DNA of 64,000 nucleotides, taken from Rhynochetos jubatus (lineage: Eukaryota; Chordata; Aves; Eurypygiformes; Rhynochetidae). Below the pieces are notes generated by a model. The model saw only the letters and a list, made by a program, of their open reading frames with translations. It was not told where the DNA came from and searched no databases. This document shows positions 38,141 to 47,950 of the stretch, piece after piece. The DNA lies in contig CM050690.1 in NCBI GenBank assembly GCA_027574665.1, forward strand, positions 37,982,665 to 38,046,664, in the 5' to 3' direction. The translations under genes and the position numbers were made by a program. How positions within the stretch are numbered: the first letter of the stretch is position 1; every line of letters begins with the position of its first letter.

Positions 38141-41100
38141 AAGGTACTTGCCACTTGAGGCACAACGCAAAATACAGTGCTGAGGTTTTTTCTGCGTTGA
38201 TAGAATTTTTAGCAAAGGCAGATGTGAACATACTCAGTTTGTTGCCCCACACACTCCAAAATCTTAATCAAAATGCTCACGAGTATCTTAGATCCACATC
38301 AAATTCCTACGGTTTTGAGAGTGAGTAAAGTATGTCTCTCACATACTACCCGGATCAAAGTGTTCCACAGAACATTCAGTTCTCCAGGAAAGAAACCAAA
38401 CAACAAAATCACAGTTAGGCTGTTTTGACCATGTGTTATCTGAGCGGATTCTGGTTCAGTGTTGTGACCACAGGCAGGTGTTTGTGACGAAATGGGTGGT
38501 TTGGTGGAAGAACATCTATAATCGTGCTAGTGTGAATTCTGCAATTTTTTAAATAAAAAAATGCTTTCCTTTAGAAAACCAGTAACCCCACCTGTTGCAA
38601 TAGCTTGTCTACTAGCAGATGAGGTAGTTTTAAGGTGCTCTCAGACTTTTTCAGCTTTATGAGTATGTTTGGTTCTCTCTGGAGTCTCTTTGGAGACTAA
38701 AAGGGCTGAACATACAACACTCATTGAATGCAAAATCTCCAAGGACCTTAGAGGTGCAGCAGCTACGTTCATAATTGTATACTGAACCATTTGAAAGGCA
38801 GTCTTACCTAAATATAATCTTTTCTACATCAAAAGGATATCAATAATTCCTGTAGCTGGCTCTCGGACTCCTACAGGTATCTTGCTGAGTTGGCACAAAT
38901 GAAGACATAGCAACAGGATCATTGTCAATAAGGTAACTAAAAAGTTAAATATACATCAGAAACAAGATTAATGCATTGCCATGAATTAATCACACACATT
39001 CAAACCCAAAGTACTAACCAGTAATCACAGAAGTGTTTCCACAGAAGCGGCTAAACAGAAATTCAGTTGCGCGTGGCCTTAGCGCAGTTGTTGCTGGACT
39101 AAAACAATAAAACCATTTAACGGAGGTCTGAATGTGCGTTTCAGACAGAGTAAGTCTTCAGTCAAAAGAAATGATGCCAGAACGTTGTATGGACAACCAG
39201 CCCACACCCTAAATGATGAATTTTATTTGAATATTCATTGCTATTTCTCCAAAATAAACATAATTAAGATTGGAACACAAATATAAATATCAGTCTTAGC
39301 CATAATGTTTACCAGCACTGCTCTATCCCTGTCACATCATCCGTGACGCTGAGATTGCACACAAATGTGAAAGTTTGCTGGACAGAATTCAGAAAAGTCA
39401 TTGATGGAAAGCACTGCAAACATGAATGCTTCAAAATGATATGCTTTTAATATAAAAAGTGACGCACTTAGTTTCTCGTCTGCTCATGCAGTCATTATTA
39501 ACTTTACCCTCCTTAGTTTCACAAGGCTCTTGTGCTTTTCGTGCTTCGGTAAATGAGCAGTGTGCAAGCAGGGCACAAAGAACCGATGCCTGGTAGTCCT
39601 CTCTGCAGTCTATCTTCCCACCACTAGAAGGCAACGTTAGATCATCCAAAATCCTAACAGGCATTAAAAAAAATGTGAGGTGTATTCCAAGTGGTACAAC
39701 GTGGTTATAGCAGAAACTTCCTTCAAGCACTAATTGCTCCCTTTTCCTCTGGTGGAAGAAGGAAGCTGTCGATATATTCTTCCCTTGCTGCCCCAACATT
39801 CCTCACACTTGGGCTCCAAACCCAAAACTTGCGATATTATCACTTAATCAGAAAAGATCTCGCTTAAGAAAATTTCTCCTCTTCAGAAGTGTAGCAAACT
39901 GTTATGAAGATCTCAATTGTAGTTAACAGTAAAAGGAAAATTTAATTAAGATAAAACTGATTTTCAGTTGTGGGTGATTTCTTAGAAAATGTGGCCACAG
40001 TGGACTATGAAGTGGCATCCTTCTCTTCCAATGTAGGATTATTTAAGAACAAAGCAGACGTCAAGAACGGTAATACTTAACACACATGAACAGACTGACC
40101 GCATGTAACCATGCTGAGCTAGAATTTATCATAAATGCCTAATCTAAATGGTCCTTGCCGAAATTTAACCCTGTTACTTCTCAACCATGGCAGAAAGAGA
40201 AATGTAAATTTTCTATTCTCATAAAACCGTCATTTTTTCACAATTAAATTATTTGAAATTTTGGGGAGAGACTCAGTATAATGGGATGCTGGTCCATGAG
40301 CATAACTATTCATGTTATTGTTAACAACCAACGTCACCAACAGTTGAACTTGGTCTGCACCATCCAATACACAAGAAACTTAACGGCAGGAGATCGTATT
40401 ATTAGACAACAATACTACATAATGATGCTACCATAAAACCATTAAAATTAGGTTATTCAGTGAGAATAGCCTGAGAATTTGAATGCCAAACTACCTCTGT
40501 GTTAAAAGATAGTTTTACTACTTAAAGCTGCACGCAAGTCGTAGCTAAATCCCAGAACCCTGGTAAATTCTTTGTGCTAAGAAGGAGGATGCAGCTTTGA
40601 CATGTCAATTAATATAAGTAAGAAAGAAATACCTATTTTTGAGCAATACTACATACCAATTAAAAGCACTCCTGTGAGATCCTACTTATTCTGTCAAGAA
40701 ATTAGTGTTATCAACATCCTCTGGAGTAAAAAATAGTGGTATGTTACTATAAATTCACCATGACTGTCCAGCATCTAGCCTTACAGTCCTTGGGATCCAA
40801 CGGTGCTCAGTATCAAACTCAGATTTATTTTCTGACAAATTTTTCTCTCTGTGTAGCTTCTGTAAGGACTCCTGGATGTGTCCTTACATATTCATACCAT
40901 CCCTCATATTCAGTCAATATAATTCTGTAACTGAAAGGACCAAAAGGACTCCGTATACGTTCTTTTTTGTGAGACTGCAGCATGGGACTAAACACACTCA
41001 ACAAGCTATTCTCACCTCTCCTGCAATGAAAAAAACATCCTTTGCTTCAGTGTGTATCAGCTAGTTTCTTTTGATGGTCTAAAATACTGTAGGTAAGCAA

Positions 41101-42697
41101 ATATCCAAACCAAAGAACAGCAACTGGAGGTGATAAGGAGAGTCTTGTCTAAAACATCCTCTTCCTCCAAAGTAAAACACCAGTGACGGTACATGCTTCA
41201 GGCATTCTATGAAAGCTCTATGATAACAGCACGGTAAAACCAATTTTCTTGAGAAACAACTTTTAGCAATCTCTGTACTTTATGAGAAGTCTCATGAGAT
41301 CTTAACATGTAAAAAAAAAACCCACCACCAAAAATGCTCAGCTTAAGCGTACCAATCTCAACTTGCTTTAGCACAGCAGTAGTACTCCAGATTGTCTGTA
41401 GAGCATACAAGGTGAACAAAATCCTGAGATCTTTAATAAATTGTTTGCCTATTATGATTCCCATAGTTTCTTAGATAATACAACCAAATAGCAATGGTGT
41501 AATTACAATGTTACAAAATAACTCTACCACCACTTATAGAAACTGAAGTCACCTGCAGCTTTGAATGTGACAAGAATTCTTAATAGAAAATACATGTTTG
41601 TTTAAAAAGTGTTTCATTTTCCTGAAATTCATATGAGGATGAAATTAAGTTTGTATGGATACTTCCACTGGAGATAAAGAAGTTTCATACACTCTTTCAG
41701 TAGAGATAGACAAAATTTCATACTATACATATTTTCATGGAAAAAAAAAATCTATAATTTAGTATACACAGTAATTTATAGCCTTCTGAAACCTCACTTT
41801 AATTACAACCTCTCTTTAAAACCATCTTTTATAATTCATGCACAAAGAATGGCCACAGTTAAACAGAGAACGTATTTTTCAACATTTCTGCTCTTTTGTT
41901 TCTTTTCACAGTCCCATTCTGTTTGGACAACTAATAAAGTTTACATATGATCAAAAAATGAAGAAAGTGATAAAACAAACAGCTAGTATTTTACTGACAG
42001 CAATTTAGATAATTTGTCTATGGCATTCAAGAAAACAGTGTACGCTTCAGTATAGACAAACGAAAATTACACACAGGAGGTGGGGGAAAGAGACAGAACT
42101 ATTCTATGGATAAACAATTCAAACAGAGCAGATAATCAGATTATGTAGATAGCTGAGCATGAGGTTCCAATGCCACACTGAGGCTAATGTGGCTCTTGGA
42201 TGTAAAATCAAAAAGGACAACAGTAGGAATAGCAGGGAATATCTCCTGTTTCTCATGTCTCTCATGTTTTAGGTGCTATAAACACCGTATCACAAAGAAC
42301 CTCGACCACATGCCGTCACGTAACATAGACTGTTCTTGCCATTAAAGACCTTCCTACACACCAAAAATCTCAACTTGTGTGGCAGTTCCATACAGTTTTA
42401 TGTATTTAACCAGCAAGTAAACGGTTGCGTAAAAATAACGGGTAACCAAGAAGTTCAGCAGGTGAGCTTGAACTCTACAGGTGACTCTGGGCTTCGGCAA
42501 GGTCAGCGTGATATGGATGGCCAGGTGCAGTGTAGGCCAATGTGCTGGCATGTCAGACATGACACGGGTAGGCTTTTGCAGAGACATAGGTGCATTTTGA
42601 AAATACCGTGTAGACAGGAATTGTTTAATTTTCTGAGTATTTTAATAAACATTCTGAAAAACAGATCAAAAAAAGTCTGATACTGGTGTTTATAACC
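38141..42697. other. Unannotated sequence with exon-like minus-strand blocks
   Basis: No gene can be named. A minus-strand block at about 39653-39490 starts after a TGCCTGTTAG acceptor-like site and reads ILDDLTLPSSGGKIDC and then QASVLCALLAHCSFTEA before a GTAAAG donor-like site. Other protein-like minus blocks lie at about 40931-40770 and 41464-41355. They do not join in phase, so they are either relics of an unknown gene or chance. Confidence 0.3.
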
Positions 42698-43361
42698 TTA
42701 GAGAAATGCATCTCTTAAAGTTTTAAATAAATAAGCTTCAATTGGTTCATGTGACCTGGTGGAAGCGGACGACTCATGCCGTGACTCTGCTTGCCGCTGG
42801 TCCAACTCCCGTATCAGTCTCTGAATGTGAGACAGCTTGTTGTGCAGGTACTCGCACTGGCACTTCTGCTCGTCGTAGCTGGGGCTGGGCTGGGAAGGTA
42901 AGACAGAAGGCAAATTAGGGCATGAAAACATTTCTGCACGGTTTAGTATTCCATGTCCTGTGCTTTAAAACAATAGCCTTGAGCCACCCTCGGTGATCGC
43001 TGCCTCCCACAGATCCCGTGTTACACGTAGCTGCTGTAACTTGTGGTACTCCTCCACGATTTCCTCCTCAAGGACCTTCAAGGGAAAAAAGATGAAGAGA
43101 GGATGAAGAGCATCCCACTACTCCCAGGAAATGCAAATTTATTTCTGTCATGAAAAATACACTCAGTTTTACTCAAGATATTTTCTGATCCACGTGCCGC
43201 CCCCCTCTGGCCTTGCAAAACTGAACCCCCAAACCCCTGTGTGACCCCAGATCTGCAAGTCAGTGTGTGCACAGGCGACGAAAGGAGCATGCCTTTGAAG
43301 ATTCCCTTTGAGACGCTGCTCACGCTGCTGCACTGTCGCAGACCGCTCCAACAGCTGGAGT
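42698..43361 (-). pseudogene. ELL/ELL2-like elongation factor, 3' exon relic
   Basis: Minus strand. The block from 42890 down to 42698, after a TTACCTTCCCAG acceptor, reads PSPSYDEQKCQCEYLHNKL and SHIQRLIRELDQRQAES, the occludin/ELL homology that ends ELL2 (YHEEKYRCEYLHNKL in human). The block from 43075 to 43031 reads VLEEEIVEEYHKLQQ, matching the preceding 15-codon exon. Its donor position has CTACGT instead of GT, so it should not splice normally. A fainter block lies at 43361-43295. ELL proteins belong to the super elongation complex of RNA polymerase II. The C-terminus also runs about 23 codons past the usual end. ELL2 is favoured because it is Z-linked in birds; the rest of the gene is absent. 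Confidence 0.7.
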
Positions 43362-44093
43362 CTGTGGGCTGAACAACAATTTTCTAATGGAAAAAGAAGC
43401 AGATGTGCAGTTTTACACCGAGGCCAGAGGGAATGTCAGCGTCTCCCAGGCTTTAACTGCGGGAAGTGCGTGACTGACGGCTTCTGCATCGGAGCACACT
43501 TGCTCCAAGAGAATGGGTTGAACTAATTACAGGAATCTACCAACTAAGCTTCTGTTCTGGTTTTTACTGGTTTTACCCAGACGCTGTGCAAAACCCCAAA
43601 GCCTGGCACACTTGGAAACGCTGAGCCAGCCATCTGATCTAGGAGGCGCAAGAAGTGCTTCAGCTCCAGTGAGAGAAGAGAAACTGCTAGATCCTAATCT
43701 CTTTCTACGAAGGGACAAACTTGCACTTTTTTAACAAAGGCCCCACAAAAAAGAGCAGGGGAAAGCACACTGACGATTTTCAAATTGCTTCAATGAGTGG
43801 CAAGAGACTCGGAATCGTTATTTTTTAATACTGCTACCACAATACTAAGCCAAGATCAGATTTTCTTCTTGAAAGATGTGACGTGGCATCTGCACAATTA
43901 TTTAGTTATGCAGCAGCACATGCAGCCGCTCCAAAGAAGACGGCTTGGCACGTGTGTATATAAACACAGATGGAGCTCTCTCAACCTCAGTTCTGCCCAG
44001 AAACGGAAGCCTGAAGTTGTTTTCCTGCTTTCTTTTTCTCCCTTGTTGCTGGGACACTCCTCTTCCTGAGCTCCAGTGGCTAACTGATGTGAA
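43362..44093. other. Single-copy spacer left of the tandem array
   Basis: No gene or repeat recognised. Sequence identity with the array begins at about 44094, where AAGCACCAAGG starts. Confidence 0.5.
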
Positions 44094-44667
44094 AAGCACC
44101 AAGGAGGGCTTCTGCTGCCACGTAAAGAGCAAAGCAGGCAAGGAGAGTACGCACGCGCCTGCTGGCCAAATGGGCCGAGCGATGCAGTGACAGCACAGGC
44201 GTGGAAAGCTGAGGTACTCGGGGCCTTCTTCATCTCAGCCTTCGCTGACACTGTCCCCAGCTCTGTCAGGGATCGAGGAGCAGAGGAATTCCGGCATCAG
44301 AAGCCAGGCAAGTCGGGGGTCTCCTAAGAAACCTTGCCCAAAGACCATGAGGGGGTCGAGTGAGCTGGCTGATGTCACGGCCAGGCCACCCCCTGTCACC
44401 TGTGAAAGACTGTGGGGCTTGGGGCAGGTACCAAAGACTAGAGGGGGCCACATGGTGCAGCCCACCTGCCAGAATGGGCAAGAGGGTGGGCTGAGGCACT
44501 GCGGGGCTGTCCTCCTCGCTTCCGGCCCTGGGCAAGGTATGGACCGAGTCCTCCTGGTAGCCACGCCTGGCCACAGGAGGAAGCAGCACGGGTGGGGACA
44601 GCAACGGCAGCTACACTGTCAGAAATGCCCAGACTATTCCTGTAGTTTTCATGCCTCGGTTGGATTC
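44094..44667. other. Unit A, left segment downstream of the Topors-like gene
   Basis: GC-rich sequence present in all three copies, with open frames on both strands (for example 44347-44679). No family recognised. It may be distal 3' sequence of the Topors-like gene or old repeat. Confidence 0.4.
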
Positions 44668-44673
44668 TTTATT
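44668..44673 (-). terminator. Poly(A) signal of the Topors-like gene, unit A
   Basis: AATAAA on the minus strand, 107 bases beyond the stop codon. It is conserved at 53699-53704 (B) and 62734-62739 (C). Confidence 0.7.
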
Positions 44674-44779
44674 TGTTAAGAGCCAGACGAATCCCGTCTG
44701 TCTCCCAGTGCCAGCAGGGCCTGGCGGGTGCCCCAGCTGCCAGTCCGGCCCTGGTTTCGCCAGCTCCCGGGGCAGCGTC

Positions 44780-45790
44780 CTACTGTTGCCGACGGGGTGG
44801 CCTCTTGTCTGGCGGCGAAGTGGCCTCATGGCCGCCAGCCTTCCTCTTTGGGGCTCGCCGCGGCCCGCGCGGGGAGCGTTGGTCGCCCTGGCTGGGAGTG
44901 GAGGGCCCGGGCACAGCCTCCTCTGGGCGCTCCTGCGGCTCTTGCTGCTCCCCGCGGGTGGGAACGGGGGCAGAGGAGGGGCTGCTGCGCCCCCCCCGGC
45001 GGGCAGCCGATGACGTGCTGGGGACCTCTTCTGCCTCCCGTCTGTCGGGATGGCGGGAGGGGGCTGGGTTGGGGGCAGCAGCGTCCCCTTGGGAGGCTGC
45101 AGCTCTCGGGACAGCTGTGGGGCTGCTCTCCCGCTCCCTGGCCGCACGGCCATCCTCCGGGCCCAGCCGACGTTGCGCCTCGCCACTGCACCGGTCCACG
45201 ATGGCGTCGAGAAGCCCCTGGACAAAGCTCCTCGTGTGCCTGCCCAGGGAGGCCCGCAGCAGCCGGATGAGAGGCCTCTCATCCAGGCCAAAGTATTGCA
45301 GGCAGAATAGAATGAGGCGCTGCGCTGCTGCTGCTTCCTGGTCGCCCTGAAAGAGCCGCCCCAGCTCCTGATGCAGCCAGGGCAGCACGGGATGGAGGGC
45401 AGCGGGGTAGAGGCGGAAGAGGCGCGCCCAGGCGTGCGCGTGGAAGCCGCCCGCTGGAGCCTGCAGCAGCGGCCCCGCGCCTGCCGGCCGGGGTGCCGCA
45501 ACCTGACGGAGGCGGTGGGTGGCCGGCTGTCGGGGAGCTCTGCCTGTCAGCCCGCCGCCGACGGATGGAGCGGCAGGCGGTGGGAGGACGTGCTCCTCAA
45601 AGTCGTCGTCCGCCCGCAGCGAGTGCACGATGGAGGCTGCGCGCCTCTTGCAGAGGGGGCACTCGGGCTTGCTCTCAGCCCACCGCCGGATGCACCCGTA
45701 ACAGAAGCGGTGGAGGCAAGGAATCACGTAGCTGGCCTGCTCCCAGCCGTTCAGGCATATTGGGCAGCAGTTGTCCAGCTCCGTGGCCAT
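44780..45790 (-). CDS. Topors-like RING E3 ligase, copy A
   Basis: 336 codons from an ATG in good context (GACAGCATGG). A C3HC4 RING lies at residues 9-47: C9, C12, C25, H27, C30, C33, C44, C47. It is followed by SLRADDDFEEHVL, as in TOPORS after its RING. Residues about 117-225 (LHPVLPWLHQELGRLF) match the conserved region after the TOPORS RING. The tail is Pro/Ser-rich with a basic nuclear-localisation-like end (RRAPKRKAGG). TOPORS is a nuclear ubiquitin and SUMO E3 ligase of about 1045 residues; this protein lacks the long RS-rich part, so it looks like a shortened duplicate or retrocopy. All RING ligands are present. Ubiquitin ligase activity is inferred. Confidence 0.88.
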   Translation of the reverse strand: MATELDNCCPICLNGWEQASYVIPCLHRFCYGCIRRWAESKPECPLCKRRAASIVHSLRADDDFEEHVLPPPAAPSVGGGLTGRAPRQPATHRLRQVAAPRPAGAGPLLQAPAGGFHAHAWARLFRLYPAALHPVLPWLHQELGRLFQGDQEAAAAQRLILFCLQYFGLDERPLIRLLRASLGRHTRSFVQGLLDAIVDRCSGEAQRRLGPEDGRAARERESSPTAVPRAAASQGDAAAPNPAPSRHPDRREAEEVPSTSSAARRGGRSSPSSAPVPTRGEQQEPQERPEEAVPGPSTPSQGDQRSPRGPRRAPKRKAGGHEATSPPDKRPPRRQQ

Positions 45791-45875
45791 GCTGTCCGCG
45801 TGCTGCGGTGGGCTGGGGGGAGCGGGGGGTGAGCAGCTGCTCCCTCTCACTGCCGCTGCAGCCGCGGGCGTTGCG

Positions 45876-45991
45876 CTAGAAAAAGAAGAGGGGCCATAGG
45901 CGTTGGCTGCTGCAGGGAGGGCTGGAAGACATGCCCTGGCCCTCCCAGCTCCCCACCCCGGGCTGAGCGTTCCCCTCCCCTCCCAGCTCAC
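45876..45991 (-). other. 5'UTR intron of the Topors-like gene, unit A
   Basis: On the minus strand a strong donor, GCAGAG then GTGAGC, at 45991 and a pyrimidine-rich acceptor CTTCTTTTTCTAG ending at 45876 define a 116-nt intron. The frame stays open upstream of the chosen ATG, so a longer N-terminus is formally possible, but its composition is unlike TOPORS. The unit B counterpart is 55021-54906; in C only the acceptor (63941) is in view. Confidence 0.6.
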
Positions 45992-46210
45992 CTCTGCTGC
46001 CGCGAGCGTGCCTCCTGGGGGTCCCGGCTGCCTGAAGCTGGCAGGGCCGGGGAGAATCCTTCGATGGCTCTGGGGTCGGGCACCGAGAGTGGCCGTCAAC
46101 GACCGCCCCAGCGCAACGCCAGCACCAGAAGCAGCCTGGCGCGACTACTCCAGACCTCGCCACCTCGCTCAGCTGGAGTCCGGGCACAAGCTGGCTGCGT
46201 GAGACTCAGC
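45992..46210 (-). other. Probable noncoding first exon of the Topors-like gene, unit A
   Basis: GC-rich sequence upstream of the donor at 45992. The start site is not defined. Just upstream lie a GACGTCAC CRE-like site (about 46328) and two GCTCGGRGAC boxes near 46275 and 46321, which may form the promoter. Confidence 0.4.
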
Positions 46211-46475
46211 CCCCAGATGTGAGCAGTGAGGAGCACGTGTCACAATGCACAGCTCGAAGACATCACAATCCGTTGCTCGGAGACGGGGCGGTCCGTCCCT
46301 CGCTGACACCGGAACCCGGTGCTCGGGGACGTCACCGTCCATCCTGCAGGCCCCCTGCGTGCCCCCATTGCTTGTCTTGCGCTCGGCATCAGTGTTTCCC
46401 ATTGGACACCGAGGCCTCGGCCGTTTCTTCCCAGGGCCCAGTCAGCTCGCTGAGGCCGTGGCAGCCGTATCCTGA

Positions 46476-46668
46476 CACGTGTGGCAAGAGGTTGCCCAGG
46501 GAAGTTGTGGAAGCCTCATCCTTGGATGTGTTCGAGGCCAGGCTGGACGAGGCTTTGAGCAGCCTGCTGTGGCGGGAGGCGTCCCTGCCCATGGCAGGGG
46601 AGCTGGAACTAGATGCGCTTTAAGGTCCCTTCCACCCCAAAAGCATTCTGTGATTCTATGACCCTATG
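46476..46668 (+). mobile_element. CR1 LINE 3' end, unit A
   Basis: It encodes [20 protein letters not shown] and continues into the CR1 3' tail GGTCCCTTCCACC with the terminal ATTCTGTGATTCTATG repeats, in plus orientation. Confidence 0.9.
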
Positions 46669-46954
46669 TTGGCCATCTCTTGGTTTTATGTCTCCTTACC
46701 CTCCTCTGATTTGATTGGTAACAAGTGAAATGAATTTTCCCCAGGTTGGGTCCGTTTTGCCCGTGGCAGGTGTTGGTGAAGGATCTCTCCCTGTCCTTAA
46801 CCCAAGCCACGAGCCTTTAGTGGCTTCTATTTTCTCCCCTGCCCAGCTGAGGAGGGCCCTGAGAGAGCAGCTTTGGTGGGCACCTGGCCTCCAGCCAGGG
46901 TCAAGCCACCACAGTCCTTCCCGGGGCCCTTGGCGAGAGCCTGGTGCCCCTGAG

Positions 46955-47300
46955 CCCTCTCTTGTTCAGGCTGAACAGTCCCAGCCCTCTCAGCCTTTCC
47001 TCAGTGGAGAGATCCTCCAGGCCCTTCAGCATCTTCCTGGCCCTTGGCCGGGCTCTCTGCGGCAGCTCCTCCTCTCTCTCGTCCTGGGCAGCCCAGAGCT
47101 GGATGCAGCACTCCAGGGGAGGCCGCAGCAGTGCTGAGCAGAGGGCAAGGACGCCCTCCGTCCACCTGCTGGCAGCGCTCGTCCTGGGGCAGCCCAGCAG
47201 ACCGTCGGCCATTGCCACGGCGGCTCACGGCTGGCCCGTTGTGCGTGTCAGTGTCCCCCAGGACGCCCAGGTCCTTGTCTGCAAAGCCGAGACGCACCAC
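46955..47300 (-). mobile_element. CR1 LINE fragment, reverse, unit A
   Basis: The antisense text TTCAGGCTGAACAGTCCCAG, then CTCTCAGCCTTTCCTC and CCCAGGTCCTTGTCTGCA, are typical CR1 ORF2 and 3' stretches. Its minus frame reads LFSLNKRGLRGTRL. It lies between the Topors-like promoter side and the FKTN promoter. Confidence 0.85.
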
Positions 47301-47435
47301 ACGCGGAAAGGCTGTGCAGCGGCCTTGCAGGCTGCGGGGGCGTCTGCCAGCAGGGCTGGGGGAGCCCGGGCGGGGCGCGGGGCGAGAGCGTGTGGGGCTG
47401 CCCAGAGCCTGAGGCTTCGGAGCGGGAGACAGCGC

Positions 47436-47540
47436 CGTGTTGTCAGCAACTGTGTGTGTGTTGGGCAGCGCTGAGGAAGTGACCAGCCGTTGGCTAAACT
47501 GTGCGCCTTGGCAGTGACTTGACTGCCAGCCGGCAAACGG
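47436..47540 (+). repeat. Intra-unit direct repeat, copy 1, unit A
   Basis: About 105 bp that recur imperfectly at 50425-50530 in the same orientation. Shared text includes TGTGTGTGTTG, then AAGTGA.CAGCCGTT and CTAAA.TGTG. Its origin is unknown. Confidence 0.65.
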
Positions 47541-47950
47541 AGGGCTGGGGCCCGAGGGAGCACGGCGCGGGCTCCCCGCTTTCTCTGCCCCCGCCGGGCC
47601 CGAGGCCGGGCCCGGGGGCGAGCTCTGCGCCCGTCGCGCGTGCGTGCACGACGGCGGGCGGCGCTTTACGGCGGGGCGGCGCTTTACGGCTGGGAGCAGC
47701 CGCAGCGCGGGTGAGGGCGGCCGCGCCAGTTGGAGCCGGCGGTGGCCCGCGGCGGGGGAGCGCGATGGAGCGGGCACGGCACGGCACGGCACGGCACGGC
47801 ACGGCACGGCACGGGCTCCCGCTCGGGCCCGCTGGCTGCAGCCGGAGGGCTGGCGGCGCGGCCTGCTCGGCAGGGAGCGGCTGGGAAAGCGGAGAGGAGG
47901 AGCGAGGCCGCGCAGCTCGCGGGCGGTGAGCGGGAGCGCCCCGAAGGCTG
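47541..47950 (+). promoter_or_regulatory. CpG-rich FKTN-derived promoter, unit A
   Basis: Very GC-rich, CpG-dense block directly upstream of the FKTN start codon. It has GC boxes (GGGGCGG), a tandem GGCGCTTTACGGC pair at 47660 and 47679, and the ACGGC pentamer run. No TATA box. It resembles a housekeeping promoter and could still drive transcription of the pseudogene. Confidence 0.6.
47776..47810 (+). repeat. (ACGGC)7 pentanucleotide microsatellite, unit A
   Basis: Seven perfect copies in the FKTN 5'UTR or promoter; unit B has eight. Confidence 0.95.

Noticed and set aside
40770-40931. Possible RHOBTB3 C-terminus (EHRW motif) near the ELL-like relic, as RHOBTB3 and ELL2 are neighbours in human
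   Set aside because: Only a handful of residues agree and the frame is not continuous, so the match could be chance.
43169-43351. 60-codon minus frame as an independent gene
   Set aside because: It overlaps the faint upstream block of the ELL-like relic and has no start or splice context of its own.
44611-45501. Long GC-rich open frames overlapping the Topors-like gene (296, 225, 180 and 121 codons)
   Set aside because: They are shadow frames of the RING gene caused by high GC. They have no domain and repeat in each unit only because the unit repeats.
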